Source: DASSBG01 sp963800395
GTDB taxonomy: Bacteria; Pseudomonadota; Gammaproteobacteria; Xanthomonadales; Rhodanobacteraceae
Direction: 5' to 3'
Assembly: GCA_963800395.1 (NCBI GenBank)
Contig: CAWDBD010000001.1
Location: 1-64,000, forward strand
DNA length: 64,000 bases
A program made the translations under genes and the position numbers. The stretch's first letter is position 1, and each line of letters starts with the position of its first letter. A model generated the notes under the pieces. It searched no databases and was not told where the DNA came from. It saw only the letters and a program-made list of their open reading frames with translations. Below, piece after piece: positions 26,636-35,285 of the stretch.

Positions 26636-27283
26636 ATGGCACGCAGCAAGAGCAGTGCGCGCTGGTTGCGCGAACATTTTGACGACCCCTGGGTCAAGAA
26701 GGCCCAAACCGAGGGTCTGCGGGCGCGTTCGGCTTATAAACTGGACGAACTGGTGGCTCGGGACAAGCTGCTCAGGCCGGGCATGAGCGTGATGGATCTG
26801 GGCGCTGCGCCCGGAGGCTGGTCGCAACTGGTGCACGAGCGCCTGGACGGCAATGGCAAGCTGTTCGCGCTGGATATTCTGCCCATGCAGCCCATTGCCG
26901 GTGTCGACTTCGTATGTGGTGATTTTCGTGAACCGGAAGTGCTTGAAGCACTGGAAGAACGTCTGACGGGGCAGCAACTGGACCTTGTACTGTCCGATAT
27001 GGCCCCCAATATGAGTGGTGTAGCCGTTTCCGATCAGGCGCGGGCCATGGATCTGGCCGAGCTGGCGGCTGATTTTGCCGCGCACTGGCTGCGTCCTGGT
27101 GGCAATTTCGTGGTCAAGCTGTTCCACGGTGTCGGATTCGACCAATACGTGCGTGACTTGCGTGCTTCCTACAAGCGCGTGATCATGCGCAAACCCGAGG
27201 CCTCGCGCGCACGATCGCGCGAGGTGTATGCACTGGCAATGGGCCTCAAGGCGGCACTTGTCAGAGATGAGGATCAAGCATGA
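26636..27283 (+). CDS. rlmE: 23S rRNA (uridine-2552-2'-O)-methyltransferase
   Basis: The 215-residue product begins MARSKSSARWLREHFDDPWV, then KKAQTEGLRARSAYKLDELV with the catalytic Lys, LGAAPGGWSQ (SAM motif I), LALDILPM-type acidic residue, VLSDMAPNMSGV with the catalytic Asp, and RPGGNFVVKLFHG with the second Lys. It methylates U2552 in the A-loop of 23S rRNA. Its stop overlaps the ftsH start by four bases (ATGA). Also known as ftsJ/rrmJ. Confidence 0.96.
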   Translation: MARSKSSARWLREHFDDPWVKKAQTEGLRARSAYKLDELVARDKLLRPGMSVMDLGAAPGGWSQLVHERLDGNGKLFALDILPMQPIAGVDFVCGDFREPEVLEALEERLTGQQLDLVLSDMAPNMSGVAVSDQARAMDLAELAADFAAHWLRPGGNFVVKLFHGVGFDQYVRDLRASYKRVIMRKPEASRARSREVYALAMGLKAALVRDEDQA

Positions 27284-29214
27284 ACGAAATGGCCAAAAAC
27301 CTGCTTCTGTGGCTGGTGGTGGCGGTGGTGCTGGTAACCGTGTTCCAGCGCTTCAATCCGCAGCACGAGACCACATCGAAGATGTCCTACTCGCAGTTCA
27401 TCCAGCAGGTCGAGAACGGCAACGTGTCGTCGGTGACCATTGGCGCCAATATTCCACCCAACATCAGCGGCAAGCTGAAGGACGGCAGCGCATTGCGCAC
27501 CGTGGCACCGTATTCCGATGACAGCCTGGTCAAGAACCTGTTGAGTCACGACGTGGAGGTGAACCAGAAGCCTTCCGACAATGGCTTTTCGCTGTTGCGC
27601 GTGATCCTGGACTGGATCCCGTTCATCATCTTCATTGGTCTGCTGATCTGGTTCATGCGTCAGATGCAGTCCGGCGGTGGTGGCCGGGGGGCGATGTCCT
27701 TCGGTCGTTCCAAGGCCAAATTGATGCAGGGTGAGGATCAGGTCAAGGTGACATTCTCGGATGTGGCCGGTTGTGAAGAGGCCAAGGACGAGGTCAGCGA
27801 GCTGGTCGAGTTTCTGCGCGACCCGGGCCGTTTCACCAAGCTGGGCGGCAAGATCCCGCGCGGCGTGCTGATGATCGGTTCCCCCGGTACCGGCAAGACC
27901 TTGCTGGCCAAGGCGATTGCCGGAGAGGCCAAGGTGCCGTTCTTCTCGATTTCCGGCTCGGACTTCGTGGAAATGTTCGTGGGCGTGGGCGCGGCGCGCG
28001 TGCGTGACATGTTCGAACAGGCCAAGAAGCACGCGCCGTGCATCATCTTCATTGACGAGATCGATGCCGTTGGTCGCCATCGTGGCGCAGGCATGGGCGG
28101 CGGTCACGACGAGCGCGAACAGACGCTCAACCAGCTGCTGGTGGAGATGGACGGTTTCGAAGGCAGCGAAGGCGTGATCGTCATCGCCGCCACCAACCGC
28201 CCGGACGTGCTGGATCCGGCGCTGCTGCGCCCGGGGCGCTTTGATCGCCAGGTCGTTGTGCCCTTGCCGGACCTGCGCGGTCGCGAGCAGATTCTCAAGG
28301 TGCACATGCGCAAGGTACCCATTGCCGACGATGTGGATGCGCAGGTGATTGCGCGCGGCACACCCGGTTTCTCGGGCGCGGATCTGGCCAACCTGGTCAA
28401 TGAGGCGGCGCTGTTTGCCGCCCGCGACAACTCGCGCGAGGTGAACATGGCGCAGTTCGAGCGCGCCAAGGACAAGATCCTGATGGGTTCGGAGCGACGC
28501 TCGATGATCATGAGCGACGACGAGAAGAAGTTGACCGCCTACCATGAGTCCGGCCATGCCATTGTTGGCCTGTCGGTTCCCGAGCATGATCCGGTGCACA
28601 AGGTCACCATCATCCCGCGTGGTCGCGCCCTGGGCGTGACCATGTTCCTGCCCGAGCAGGATCGCTACAGCTACAGCAAGCAGGCGCTGGAAAGCTCGCT
28701 TGCCAGCCTGTATGGCGGACGTGTGGCCGAGGAACTGATTTTCGGCAGTGACAAGGTCACTACCGGGGCATCCAACGATATCCAGCGTGCGACCCAGATT
28801 GCCCGCGACATGGTGACCAAGTATGGCCTCAACGACGAACTGGGTCCGATGACCTATTCCGAGGAGGAGGAAGAGGTCTTCGTGGGCCGTTCGGTAACCC
28901 AGCACAAGCAGGTGTCCGAGGAAACCGCGCGACGCATCGACGAGGCCGTGCGTGCTGTCATTGACCAGGGTTACGGTGCCGCGCGCAAGATCCTCAAGGA
29001 AAAGATGGACGTCCTGCACACGATGGCCGAGGCACTGCTGCAGTACGAGACCATCGACAAGGAACAGATTGCCGCGATCATGGAAGGACGCACGCCGGGT
29101 CCGCCCAAGGACTGGAGCCCGGGTGATTCGGGTGACAACGATGGCGGCAAGGCCAGCGGCAAACCGCGCACCGATGACCACTCACCCGTGCACAAGCCGG
29201 TGGAACAGCACTGA
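27280..29214 (+). CDS. ftsH: ATP-dependent zinc metalloprotease FtsH
   Basis: The 644-residue protein has an N-terminal membrane helix (LLLWLVVAVVLVTVFQRF), a periplasmic domain, a second helix (VILDWIPFIIFIGLLIWFMR), the AAA module with Walker A GSPGTGKT, the FVGVGAARVRDMF pore region, Walker B IIFIDEIDAVGRHRGAGMGG and SRH AATNRPDVLDPALLRPGRFD, and the protease with HESGHAIVG (HExxH) and a later Asp ligand. The C-terminus is a charged, disordered tail. It degrades membrane proteins and short-lived regulators such as LpxC and sigma32. It is cotranscribed with rlmE. Confidence 0.97.
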   Translation: MNEMAKNLLLWLVVAVVLVTVFQRFNPQHETTSKMSYSQFIQQVENGNVSSVTIGANIPPNISGKLKDGSALRTVAPYSDDSLVKNLLSHDVEVNQKPSDNGFSLLRVILDWIPFIIFIGLLIWFMRQMQSGGGGRGAMSFGRSKAKLMQGEDQVKVTFSDVAGCEEAKDEVSELVEFLRDPGRFTKLGGKIPRGVLMIGSPGTGKTLLAKAIAGEAKVPFFSISGSDFVEMFVGVGAARVRDMFEQAKKHAPCIIFIDEIDAVGRHRGAGMGGGHDEREQTLNQLLVEMDGFEGSEGVIVIAATNRPDVLDPALLRPGRFDRQVVVPLPDLRGREQILKVHMRKVPIADDVDAQVIARGTPGFSGADLANLVNEAALFAARDNSREVNMAQFERAKDKILMGSERRSMIMSDDEKKLTAYHESGHAIVGLSVPEHDPVHKVTIIPRGRALGVTMFLPEQDRYSYSKQALESSLASLYGGRVAEELIFGSDKVTTGASNDIQRATQIARDMVTKYGLNDELGPMTYSEEEEEVFVGRSVTQHKQVSEETARRIDEAVRAVIDQGYGAARKILKEKMDVLHTMAEALLQYETIDKEQIAAIMEGRTPGPPKDWSPGDSGDNDGGKASGKPRTDDHSPVHKPVEQH

Positions 29215-29224
29215 CTGTTGCCCT

Positions 29225-29261
29225 GGCGAGCCGGCGAGCCGGGCAGGCTTGCCGGCTCGCC
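29225..29261 (+). terminator. Strong hairpin between ftsH and folP
   Basis: A perfect 11-bp stem, GGCGAGCCGGC (29225-29235) with GCCGGCTCGCC (29251-29261), and a 15-base loop lies ten bases after the ftsH stop. Downstream bases (CTTGCAGAAAAACC) contain no T-run, so it may protect the ftsH 3' end or cause partial termination ahead of folP. Confidence 0.45.
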
Positions 29262-29323
29262 CTTGCAGAAAAACCTTCGCCGGGCTGCGCCTTCGGCGGC
29301 TCGCGACCGGGGCAGGAGAGCCC

Positions 29324-30220
29324 ATGATGTCAGTCAGCTCCAAGGTTCTGGACTGCAATGGTCGGCCCCTGGCGCTGGACCGCACCCGTATTTGCGGCAT
29401 CGTCAACGTGACCCCTGATTCGTTTTCGGATGGCGGGCGGCATGCCGATACCGACGCGGCTGTCGCACATGGCCTGCAGATGGTGGCGCAGGGTGCGGAC
29501 ATGCTCGATATTGGCGGCGAATCAACCCGCCCTGGCGCCGCGCCGGTCACTTCGGCACAGGAAATGGATCGGGTGTTGCCGGTCATCGAGGCCCTGGCGG
29601 CGTGCACATCTGTTCCGATTTCGATCGATTCGTCGACCCCGGAAGTCATGCGTGCCGCCGTTGCCGCAGGCGCCGGCCTGATCAATGACGTGCGCGCACT
29701 GCGGCGTGAAGGGGCGCTGGACGCCGCCGTGGCGCTGGGTGTGCCGGTATGCCTGATGCACATGCAGGGCTCCCCTGAAACCATGCAGGACGAGCCAGAT
29801 TACGCGGATGTCGTGGGCGAGGTGCACCGCTTTCTGGCTGATCGTCTGCTGGCCTGCCAACTGGCGGGCATCGATGGCGGCAAGGTACTGGTCGATCCCG
29901 GTTTCGGCTTCGGCAAGACTTTGCAGCACAATATGCGTCTGCTGGCCGATCTTGATCGTTTTGCCGATCTCGGCGCCGGCATCCTGGTCGGCCTCTCGCG
30001 CAAGTCGTTCCTGGGCACCCTCACCGGCCGCGATGTCGATCACCGGCAGACCGCGTCAGCCAGTGCGGCGCTTATTGCAGCCCAGCGCGGTGCGTCCATT
30101 GTGCGGGTGCACGATATCACCGAAACCCGTGATGCGCTGGCCGTGCTTGCCGCCGTACCCGGCGCGTCACGTGATCGCGCCCGACCGCCAGCACCGGTGT
30201 GGCCGGATGACGAGGACTGA
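29324..30220 (+). CDS. folP: Dihydropteroate synthase
   Basis: The ATG at 29324, after GCAGGAGAG, gives 298 residues. Motifs: ICGIVNVTPDSFSDGG with the pterin-binding Asn, DMLDIGGESTRPGA, PISIDSSTPEVMRAAV, LINDVRAL, CLMHMQGSPETMQ, VDPGFGFGKTLQHN and LVGLSRKSFLG. The enzyme joins pterin pyrophosphate with p-aminobenzoate and is the sulfonamide target. It follows ftsH in the order common in gammaproteobacteria. No glmM is present next to it up to 30250. Confidence 0.96.
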   Translation: MMSVSSKVLDCNGRPLALDRTRICGIVNVTPDSFSDGGRHADTDAAVAHGLQMVAQGADMLDIGGESTRPGAAPVTSAQEMDRVLPVIEALAACTSVPISIDSSTPEVMRAAVAAGAGLINDVRALRREGALDAAVALGVPVCLMHMQGSPETMQDEPDYADVVGEVHRFLADRLLACQLAGIDGGKVLVDPGFGFGKTLQHNMRLLADLDRFADLGAGILVGLSRKSFLGTLTGRDVDHRQTASASAALIAAQRGASIVRVHDITETRDALAVLAAVPGASRDRARPPAPVWPDDED

Positions 30221-30255
30221 CTGTGCTCTGCGCTGGCCGAAACGGCGCAATGATC

Positions 30256-30688
30256 TCAGGCGATGGCCGCAGCAGCGTGATTCCGGATGGTCTTGAGCAT
30301 CGCCGCCAGACCGTTGGAGCGGGTCGGCGAAAGATGTCGGGCAAGACCGATCGAATCGATGAAGTCCGGGCTTGTGGCGACGATTTCCTCGGCCGGACGG
30401 CCGGAGTAGACCCGTAGCACCAGCGCGATCAGGCCCGAGACGATGGCCGAGTCACTGATGGCGCGAAAGCGCATGCAGCCGGCATCGCCCTCGGGCACCA
30501 GCCACACCTGCGACTGGCAGCCGTGTACCTTGTATTCCTCACGCTTCAGATCGTCAGGGAAACGCGGGCAGCTTGCGCCCCAGGTCAATCAGATACTGGT
30601 AGCGCTCGCTCCAGTCACTGAAAAAGGCGAATTCCTCGATGATTTCCTGTTGCGCGCTGGCGGCCGTTTCGGGCAGTGCTTCATTCAT
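30256..30688 (-). pseudogene. sufE: Cysteine desulfuration protein SufE, one +1 frameshift
   Basis: From the ATG at 30688 the frame reads MNEALPETAASAQQEIIEEF, then AFFSDWSERYQYLIDLGRKL PAFP and meets a stop. Dropping one T in the TTT at about 30567-30569 continues as DDLKREEYKVHGCQSQVWLV, with the active-site Cys in GCQSQVW, and RFRAISDSAIVSGLIALVLR to the stop at 30256. The corrected length is 143 residues, normal for SufE. SufE takes sulfur from the desulfurase SufS for iron-sulfur cluster assembly. The shift lies in a homopolymer, so an assembly error is as likely as real loss. Confidence 0.88.
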
Positions 30689-30732
30689 CCCGCCATTATC
30701 GCGCGATGGCGTTCGGCATGCGAGTGCGGGCA

Positions 30733-30767
30733 CAAAAAACCCGTCGCAACAGCGCTGCGACGGGTTT
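30733..30767 (-). terminator. Intrinsic terminator of the secreted-protein gene
   Basis: On the minus strand AAACCCGTCGCA pairs with TGCGACGGGTTT around a short loop and is followed by TTTTTTG. A 12-bp GC-rich stem plus T-run makes it a textbook Rho-independent terminator, 33 bases after the stop of the gene at 30800. Confidence 0.9.
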
Positions 30768-30799
30768 GGCTGGTGTCGATGCTTTTGCGCTACTGGCGG

Positions 30800-31582
30800 T
30801 CAATTTGCCGGGATGTAGCTGAGGTCCTTGTTGTAGCGGTACACATTGCGGGACAGGAACTTGGCCGAACCCATGAATTTCTTGTACAGGGCCTTGGTCT
30901 CGTCTTCGCCGTAGACGCCCTTCATCATGTCCATGGTCTTCGGGTCGGTCGGTGCGCCGATGCTGGCCCAGCTGTTCTCCGGTCCAACCATGATGACGTC
31001 CGCTGCCTCGCGATCGCCAAAGGCCAGGCTGGATGTCCACCAGGTGGGTGACCACTTGCTCTGCACCGCGGCCTTGGTCATCTTGGCAGTGGCATCCTTG
31101 AAGTCGCTGAATTTGCCGGGCTTGATGCGATAGCCGGTGACCACGACGTACTTGGGCGTGTCGCTGCTGTCGTCAGCCGGCGGCTTGCTCAGTTCCGGCA
31201 TGTCCTCATAGACCGATGACAGCATGCTGTCGACGTGCGGCATCACATTGTCCATGAAGTTCTGGCTGCAGGCCTTGGCACCCTCATCCTTTTCGTCGAA
31301 GCTGGCCCAGGTGCCTGATGGCGAGGTGAACGTGTATTCCGATTTGCCGGTCTCTGCTTCCCACGCCGAAAAGCCTTGCTTGCGACCATGCTCGTGCTGA
31401 CAGGCAATCCAGCCCTTGATGCCCTTTTCGAAGGCGCTGACGTGGCTGGGTTGCACGGTGACGTCATAGACCATCATCGCCTTCTCGGGTGCCTTTTCCG
31501 AATCAGCGGCTTGCGCTGCAGCAACGAATGCGATCGAGCAGGCGAGGGTCAGAGTCAGGGTTCTGCAAAGTGCATTTTTCAT
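30800..31582 (-). CDS. Secreted hypothetical protein under a Crp/Clp-type site
   Basis: The ATG at 31582 has GGGGAG upstream and gives 260 residues, starting with a clear signal peptide (MKNALCRTLTLTLACSIAFV then AAAQAADSE). The mature protein contains VYDVTVQPSHVSAFEKGIKG, WIACQHEHGRKQGFSAWEAE, and a second similar half with VVVTGYRIKPGKFSDFKDAT and KWSPTWWTSSLAFGDREAAD. The duplication of a V-T-x-x-P-x-x-x-x-F-x-x-x-x unit recalls dimeric alpha/beta-barrel folds, but no named family is recognised. A near-perfect Crp-type palindrome lies about 100 bases upstream and a terminator follows, so it is a single-gene unit probably controlled by a Crp/Clp regulator. Confidence 0.7.
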   Translation of the reverse strand: MKNALCRTLTLTLACSIAFVAAAQAADSEKAPEKAMMVYDVTVQPSHVSAFEKGIKGWIACQHEHGRKQGFSAWEAETGKSEYTFTSPSGTWASFDEKDEGAKACSQNFMDNVMPHVDSMLSSVYEDMPELSKPPADDSSDTPKYVVVTGYRIKPGKFSDFKDATAKMTKAAVQSKWSPTWWTSSLAFGDREAADVIMVGPENSWASIGAPTDPKTMDMMKGVYGEDETKALYKKFMGSAKFLSRNVYRYNKDLSYIPAN

Positions 31583-31682
31583 CTTGGAGCTCCCCGTGCG
31601 ACGCGTGCCGGCCGGAACCGGGATGGTTCGGCTCGGGCACGAAGCACAAGGTACTGAAGCACTGTTGGCGGCCAATGTCAAT

Positions 31683-31704
31683 AAATGTGATATGGATCAC
31701 ATTT
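31683..31704. promoter_or_regulatory. Crp/Clp-type operator
   Basis: AAATGTGAT and ATCACATTT form a perfect 9-bp inverted repeat around ATGG, containing the consensus TGTGA-N6-TCACA. It lies 101-122 bases upstream of the secreted-protein start at 31582, where an activator would bind. The other side has only the end of a convergent-side gene, so this gene is the likely target. In xanthomonads the Crp homologue Clp recognises the same sequence. Confidence 0.8.
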
Positions 31705-31837
31705 CCAGTCAGAACAAGATGGTACTAGGCATTTTTTGGATTTCGGGCATCTGGCGCATCACTCACGACCTTGCCGACCTGCCTGTGCGGCTTTGGTATG
31801 GGTGTTCCGGATGCGGTGCACAGGACCGACCAGGCCT

Positions 31838-32593
31838 TCAGATGCCGGCATACCAGTTGTAGCCGCGGTCCTCCCAGAAGCCGCCTGCGCCGCCGTGAAT
31901 GTGGGAGAAATCCTCGACCATCTCGATGCGCATCAGGTACTTGGCCATCTTGTATCCAAGCTGGCGTTCAACGCGCAGCCGCAGCGGTGCGCCATTGGCG
32001 ACCGGCAGGGGTTGGCCATTCAGCGCATAGGCCAGAATCGTCTGCGGGTGCCAGGCGTCGAGCAGGTCGATGCTCTCGTAATACGGCTGGCCCGGCCCGC
32101 CCAGCTCATCGGCGCAGTGGAACACGACGTAACGTGCGCGTTGTGTGGGCCCGGCCATGGTCAGGATGTGGCTGAGCGGCACGCCCGTCCACTGACCGAT
32201 ACAGCTCCAGCCTTCGACGCAGTCGTGGCGCGTGATCTGTGTTCGCGAGGGCAGGGCGCGCAATTGCTGCAGCGAGAGCCGCAAGGGCGTGCGCACGGCA
32301 CCGCCGACCTCGAGCTGCCAATCCCTGAACTGATTGGCCGCCAGCTCGCGGTAGGCTTGCGTTCCCGGATGGATGCTGCCATTGCCCTTGAAATGCGGGG
32401 CGATGTCTTCGGGGGAGTACTCGCGTGCCATGCCGTGGCGCGCCAGTGCGCGCTGCACATGGCGGTTGACGGTCTCGGCGCTACCCAGGACCGAAGGCCA
32501 CCACTGGCTTTGTGACAGGCGGTCGCAGCCCGCGAGCACGCTGCCGCCAAGCCCGGCCAGCGCCGTGCGCAAAAAGCTTCGGCGGTCAGTCAT
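31838..32593 (-). CDS. Tat-exported molybdopterin-dependent oxidoreductase
   Basis: The start at 32593 gives MTDRRSFLRTALAGLGGSVL, a twin-arginine signal (DRRSFLR) ending near AGC. The 251-residue protein has the sulfite-oxidase/MsrP-type fold with VGGAVRTPLRLSLQQLRALP, RHDCVEGWSCIGQWTGVPLS with the Cys that would ligate molybdenum, YESIDLLDAWHPQTILAYAL, NGQPLPVANGAPLRLRVERQ and LGYKMAKYLMRIEMV. It acts in the periplasm. The start overlaps the cytochrome b gene stop by eight bases, so the two form an enzyme pair, with the cytochrome b as electron link to the quinones. The substrate is unknown. Confidence 0.88.
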   Translation of the reverse strand: MTDRRSFLRTALAGLGGSVLAGCDRLSQSQWWPSVLGSAETVNRHVQRALARHGMAREYSPEDIAPHFKGNGSIHPGTQAYRELAANQFRDWQLEVGGAVRTPLRLSLQQLRALPSRTQITRHDCVEGWSCIGQWTGVPLSHILTMAGPTQRARYVVFHCADELGGPGQPYYESIDLLDAWHPQTILAYALNGQPLPVANGAPLRLRVERQLGYKMAKYLMRIEMVEDFSHIHGGAGGFWEDRGYNWYAGI

Positions 32594-33497
32594 CGTCACG
32601 TTCCTCGTCAGCAGCCGGTGGCGTTTCAAGCACGTAGCGCCCCGTGATCATTGAGCGCAGGTTGTTCCAGGTACCGGACAGGACCACCATGGCCACGTGT
32701 ACCAGCACAAAAGCCAGAAAGGAGAAGGCGCACAGAAAATGTATGGCCCGCGCGCTCTGGCGGCCACCGAAAAGCCACAATAGCTGTGGCAGCGCACTGT
32801 CCACCCACGGCGACATGGTCAGCCCGGTAAGCACGATCAGGGGGCCGAGCAGGAAGATCACCGCCAGGTAGGTCAGCTTTTGCAGCACGTTGTACTCGCG
32901 TGCTTCCTCGCCTTTTGGAAATCGCAGTCGCAGGTGCTGCCAGAAAGTGTGACCGAGCGTGCGCAACTGCCGGCGATGTGGCAGCAGGTCCTTGTCCAGG
33001 TGGCGCGCCATGAGCGAATAGAGGACATAGAACACGCCATTGATGACCAGCAGCCAGGCAAAGAAGAAGTGCCATTGGCGCCCCATCGACAACCATTGCG
33101 GGCCGGGTATGGTGGCCCAGGTGGGGAATGCCCGCTGACTGGGAGCGCGGCCGTCGCTACCTCCCGAAACACCAAGGACGCCGGTGGTCGGGATGCTTGC
33201 GCTGCCGATACGGGTCACGCCATGCAGTGTGCCGTCGCCTCCGCGTTCGGCACCGATGCTCAGCCAGGGGTGGTCGAAATTCGAGTCGTGTCCCCAGTAC
33301 AGGGCCGGGTGCGCATTGAAAATCTGCAGGCCGCTCATGAGCAGGATGGTCATGCACAGCAGATTGATCCAGTGCATCAATCGGACCGGCCAGCGATGGC
33401 GATGGATACTGCGTGCGGTTTCCACGTTGCCAGGCCTGGCATGTGCATGCGCAGCCGGCTGCTCGGATTGTTCGCTTGCTGGCTGCTGTTTTGCCAT
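32586..33497 (-). CDS. Cytochrome b561-like membrane subunit
   Basis: The 303-residue protein starts with a polar, His/Ala-rich tail and HRWPVRLMHWINLLCMTILL, in which the His of HW is a haem ligand candidate. Further helices are QWHFFFAWLLVINGVFYVLY, LTYLAVIFLLGPLIVLTGLT and ARAIHFLCAFSFLAFVLVHV with two more His. An insert of some 50 residues between helices 1 and 2 faces the periplasm. It resembles the cytochrome b subunit that accompanies sulfite-oxidase-type enzymes and delivers electrons between quinol and the molybdenum protein. Confidence 0.85.
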   Translation of the reverse strand: MAKQQPASEQSEQPAAHAHARPGNVETARSIHRHRWPVRLMHWINLLCMTILLMSGLQIFNAHPALYWGHDSNFDHPWLSIGAERGGDGTLHGVTRIGSASIPTTGVLGVSGGSDGRAPSQRAFPTWATIPGPQWLSMGRQWHFFFAWLLVINGVFYVLYSLMARHLDKDLLPHRRQLRTLGHTFWQHLRLRFPKGEEAREYNVLQKLTYLAVIFLLGPLIVLTGLTMSPWVDSALPQLLWLFGGRQSARAIHFLCAFSFLAFVLVHVAMVVLSGTWNNLRSMITGRYVLETPPAADEERDDD

Positions 33498-33602
33498 GGT
33501 CTGTCCCGATGCCTGCCCCGCTATCGGAATCGTACACCCAAGGCATGGTTGTCATCGAATCGGGCCTGACGCCGTGGCGTCGCGCATGTCGTCGGCCCGC
33601 TT

Positions 33603-34979
33603 TCAGTAGTTTCGGGCCCGCTGCCAGCGCGTGCCGTCCGGTCCGTCCTCGATCTCCACGCCCATCTCGGCAAGCTGGTCGCGAATGCTGTCGGCGCGGG
33701 CGAAGTCGCGTTGTTCACGGGCACTTTTGCGCTCGGCAATCAGTCGCTCGATCTGTTCGCCATCGACGTCATCGCTGTCGCTGCGTTGAAACCAGGACTC
33801 CGGATCCTGCTGCAAAAGCCCCAGGGCGGCACCGGCTGCCACCAGCGCGGTCTTGTCTGCTGCCGTGCTCGACTTGCGTGCAAGGTCGGCCAGTTCGGCC
33901 AGGTGTGACAGCGCTTGCGGCGTATTGAGGTCATCGCTGAGCGCCGACTCGATCCCCTCGGGAACGGGCAGGGAACCGCTGTCGACCTTCACCTCGGCAA
34001 GATCACGCAATACCCGGTACCAGCCGTCCAGCGTTGCCACAGCCTGTTCAATCGCCGTTTCCGACCAGTCCAGGGGTTGCCGGTAGTGGGCGCGCAGCAG
34101 CAGAAGTCGCAGTGCTTCGGGTGGGTGCTGGTCAAGCAGGCTGTGCAGTTCCAGAACATTGCCCAGCGACTTGGACATCTTGCGGCCGCCGAAACTGAGC
34201 ATGCCATTGTGCAGCCAGAAGCGGGCAAACAGCGCGCCGCCGTGGGCGCAGGTCGATTGCGCCACCTCGTTCTCGTGGTGTGGAAACAGCAGGTCATTGC
34301 CGCCTGCATGAATGTCGATGGTCACGCCCAGGTGGGCTGCGCTCATGGCCGAGCATTCGATGTGCCAGCCGGGCCGGCCGCGGCCCCAGGGACTTTCCCA
34401 GCCGGGCAGATCCCCGCTTGATGGTTTCCACAGGACAAAATCAGCCGGATTCCTCTTGTACGGGGCCACATCGATGCGTGCGCCGGCTTCCATTTCGTCC
34501 AGGCTGCGACCGGACAGCCTGCCGTAATCGGGGTAGCTGCCGACATCGAACAGCACATGGTCTGCGGCGGCATAGGCATGGCCGCGTTCGATCAGCGTGG
34601 TGATCATCGCAATGATGTCGCCCATGTGTTCGGTGGCGAGGGGCTCGATATCCGGGGGCTGCACGCCCAGGCGGGCCATGTCCTGGCGGTAGATATCCGC
34701 GTATTTGCCGGTAATCTTGCCGATGGCCACGCCCTGGTCTGCGGCAGCGGCATTGATCTTGTCGTCGACGTCGGTGATATTGCGCGCCATGGTCACGCGC
34801 GGGAAATGGCGACGCAGAAGCCGCACAAGCACGTCGAATACCACCGGCCCGCGCGCGTTGCCGATGTGCACGTAGTTGTAGACCGTGGGTCCGCACAGAT
34901 AGAAAGTCACCCGCTGCGGGTCCAGCGGCTGGAAGATCTCGGTGTGGCGCGTTCGGGTGTTGTACAGGCGTATGGGCAT
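33603..34979 (-). CDS. cysS: Cysteinyl-tRNA synthetase
   Basis: The 458-residue protein is normal in length. It shows FYLCGPTVYNYVHIGNARGP with the first zinc Cys and the HIGH-type HIGN, then CSAMSAAHLGVTIDIHAGGN, DLLFPHHENEVAQSTCAHGG (other zinc ligands) and GGRKMSKSLGNVLEL with KMSKS. The C-terminal helical part ends ADSIRDQLAEMGVEIEDGPD. It charges tRNA-Cys. It is divergent from the glycine-zipper gene across 306 bases in which I see nothing specific. Confidence 0.97.
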   Translation of the reverse strand: MPIRLYNTRTRHTEIFQPLDPQRVTFYLCGPTVYNYVHIGNARGPVVFDVLVRLLRRHFPRVTMARNITDVDDKINAAAADQGVAIGKITGKYADIYRQDMARLGVQPPDIEPLATEHMGDIIAMITTLIERGHAYAAADHVLFDVGSYPDYGRLSGRSLDEMEAGARIDVAPYKRNPADFVLWKPSSGDLPGWESPWGRGRPGWHIECSAMSAAHLGVTIDIHAGGNDLLFPHHENEVAQSTCAHGGALFARFWLHNGMLSFGGRKMSKSLGNVLELHSLLDQHPPEALRLLLLRAHYRQPLDWSETAIEQAVATLDGWYRVLRDLAEVKVDSGSLPVPEGIESALSDDLNTPQALSHLAELADLARKSSTAADKTALVAAGAALGLLQQDPESWFQRSDSDDVDGEQIERLIAERKSAREQRDFARADSIRDQLAEMGVEIEDGPDGTRWQRARNY

Positions 34980-35285
34980 GGGACGGGAAGCGTGAATAAA
35001 CGAGCTGCATCTTAACCTGCATCCGTCACTGCATCACGTGGCAGGCGGGACTTCTGCCGTGTGCTGGCGTGTGATCGCGAGCGCTTGCCTGCATGCGCCA
35101 CCGAAGTGCCGAAGCCGTGGCAGCCGTGAGCGAGCGGATCATTCAGGTTCAGCCATGGCCAGCGACCTGCCACAGCATGCCATCCCGGGTTTCCTTACCG
35201 TGGATTCAGCCTCGATCTGATCCAATAAGCACAACGAAACGCCGCGAGGCGTCCTTCAACAGTATTCCAGAAAAATTTGATCAAG
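34980..35285. other. Intergenic stretch between cysS and the glycine-zipper gene
   Basis: About 300 bases containing the divergent promoters by inference only. I see no gene, tRNA, repeat or clear operator. A weak 5-bp hairpin (ACGCC/GGCGT) near 35240 is not convincing. Confidence 0.4.

Noticed and set aside
27274..29181. A 635-codon open frame opposite ftsH
   Set aside because: Antisense to a fully conserved protease, with low-complexity His/Leu-rich translation and no family signature.
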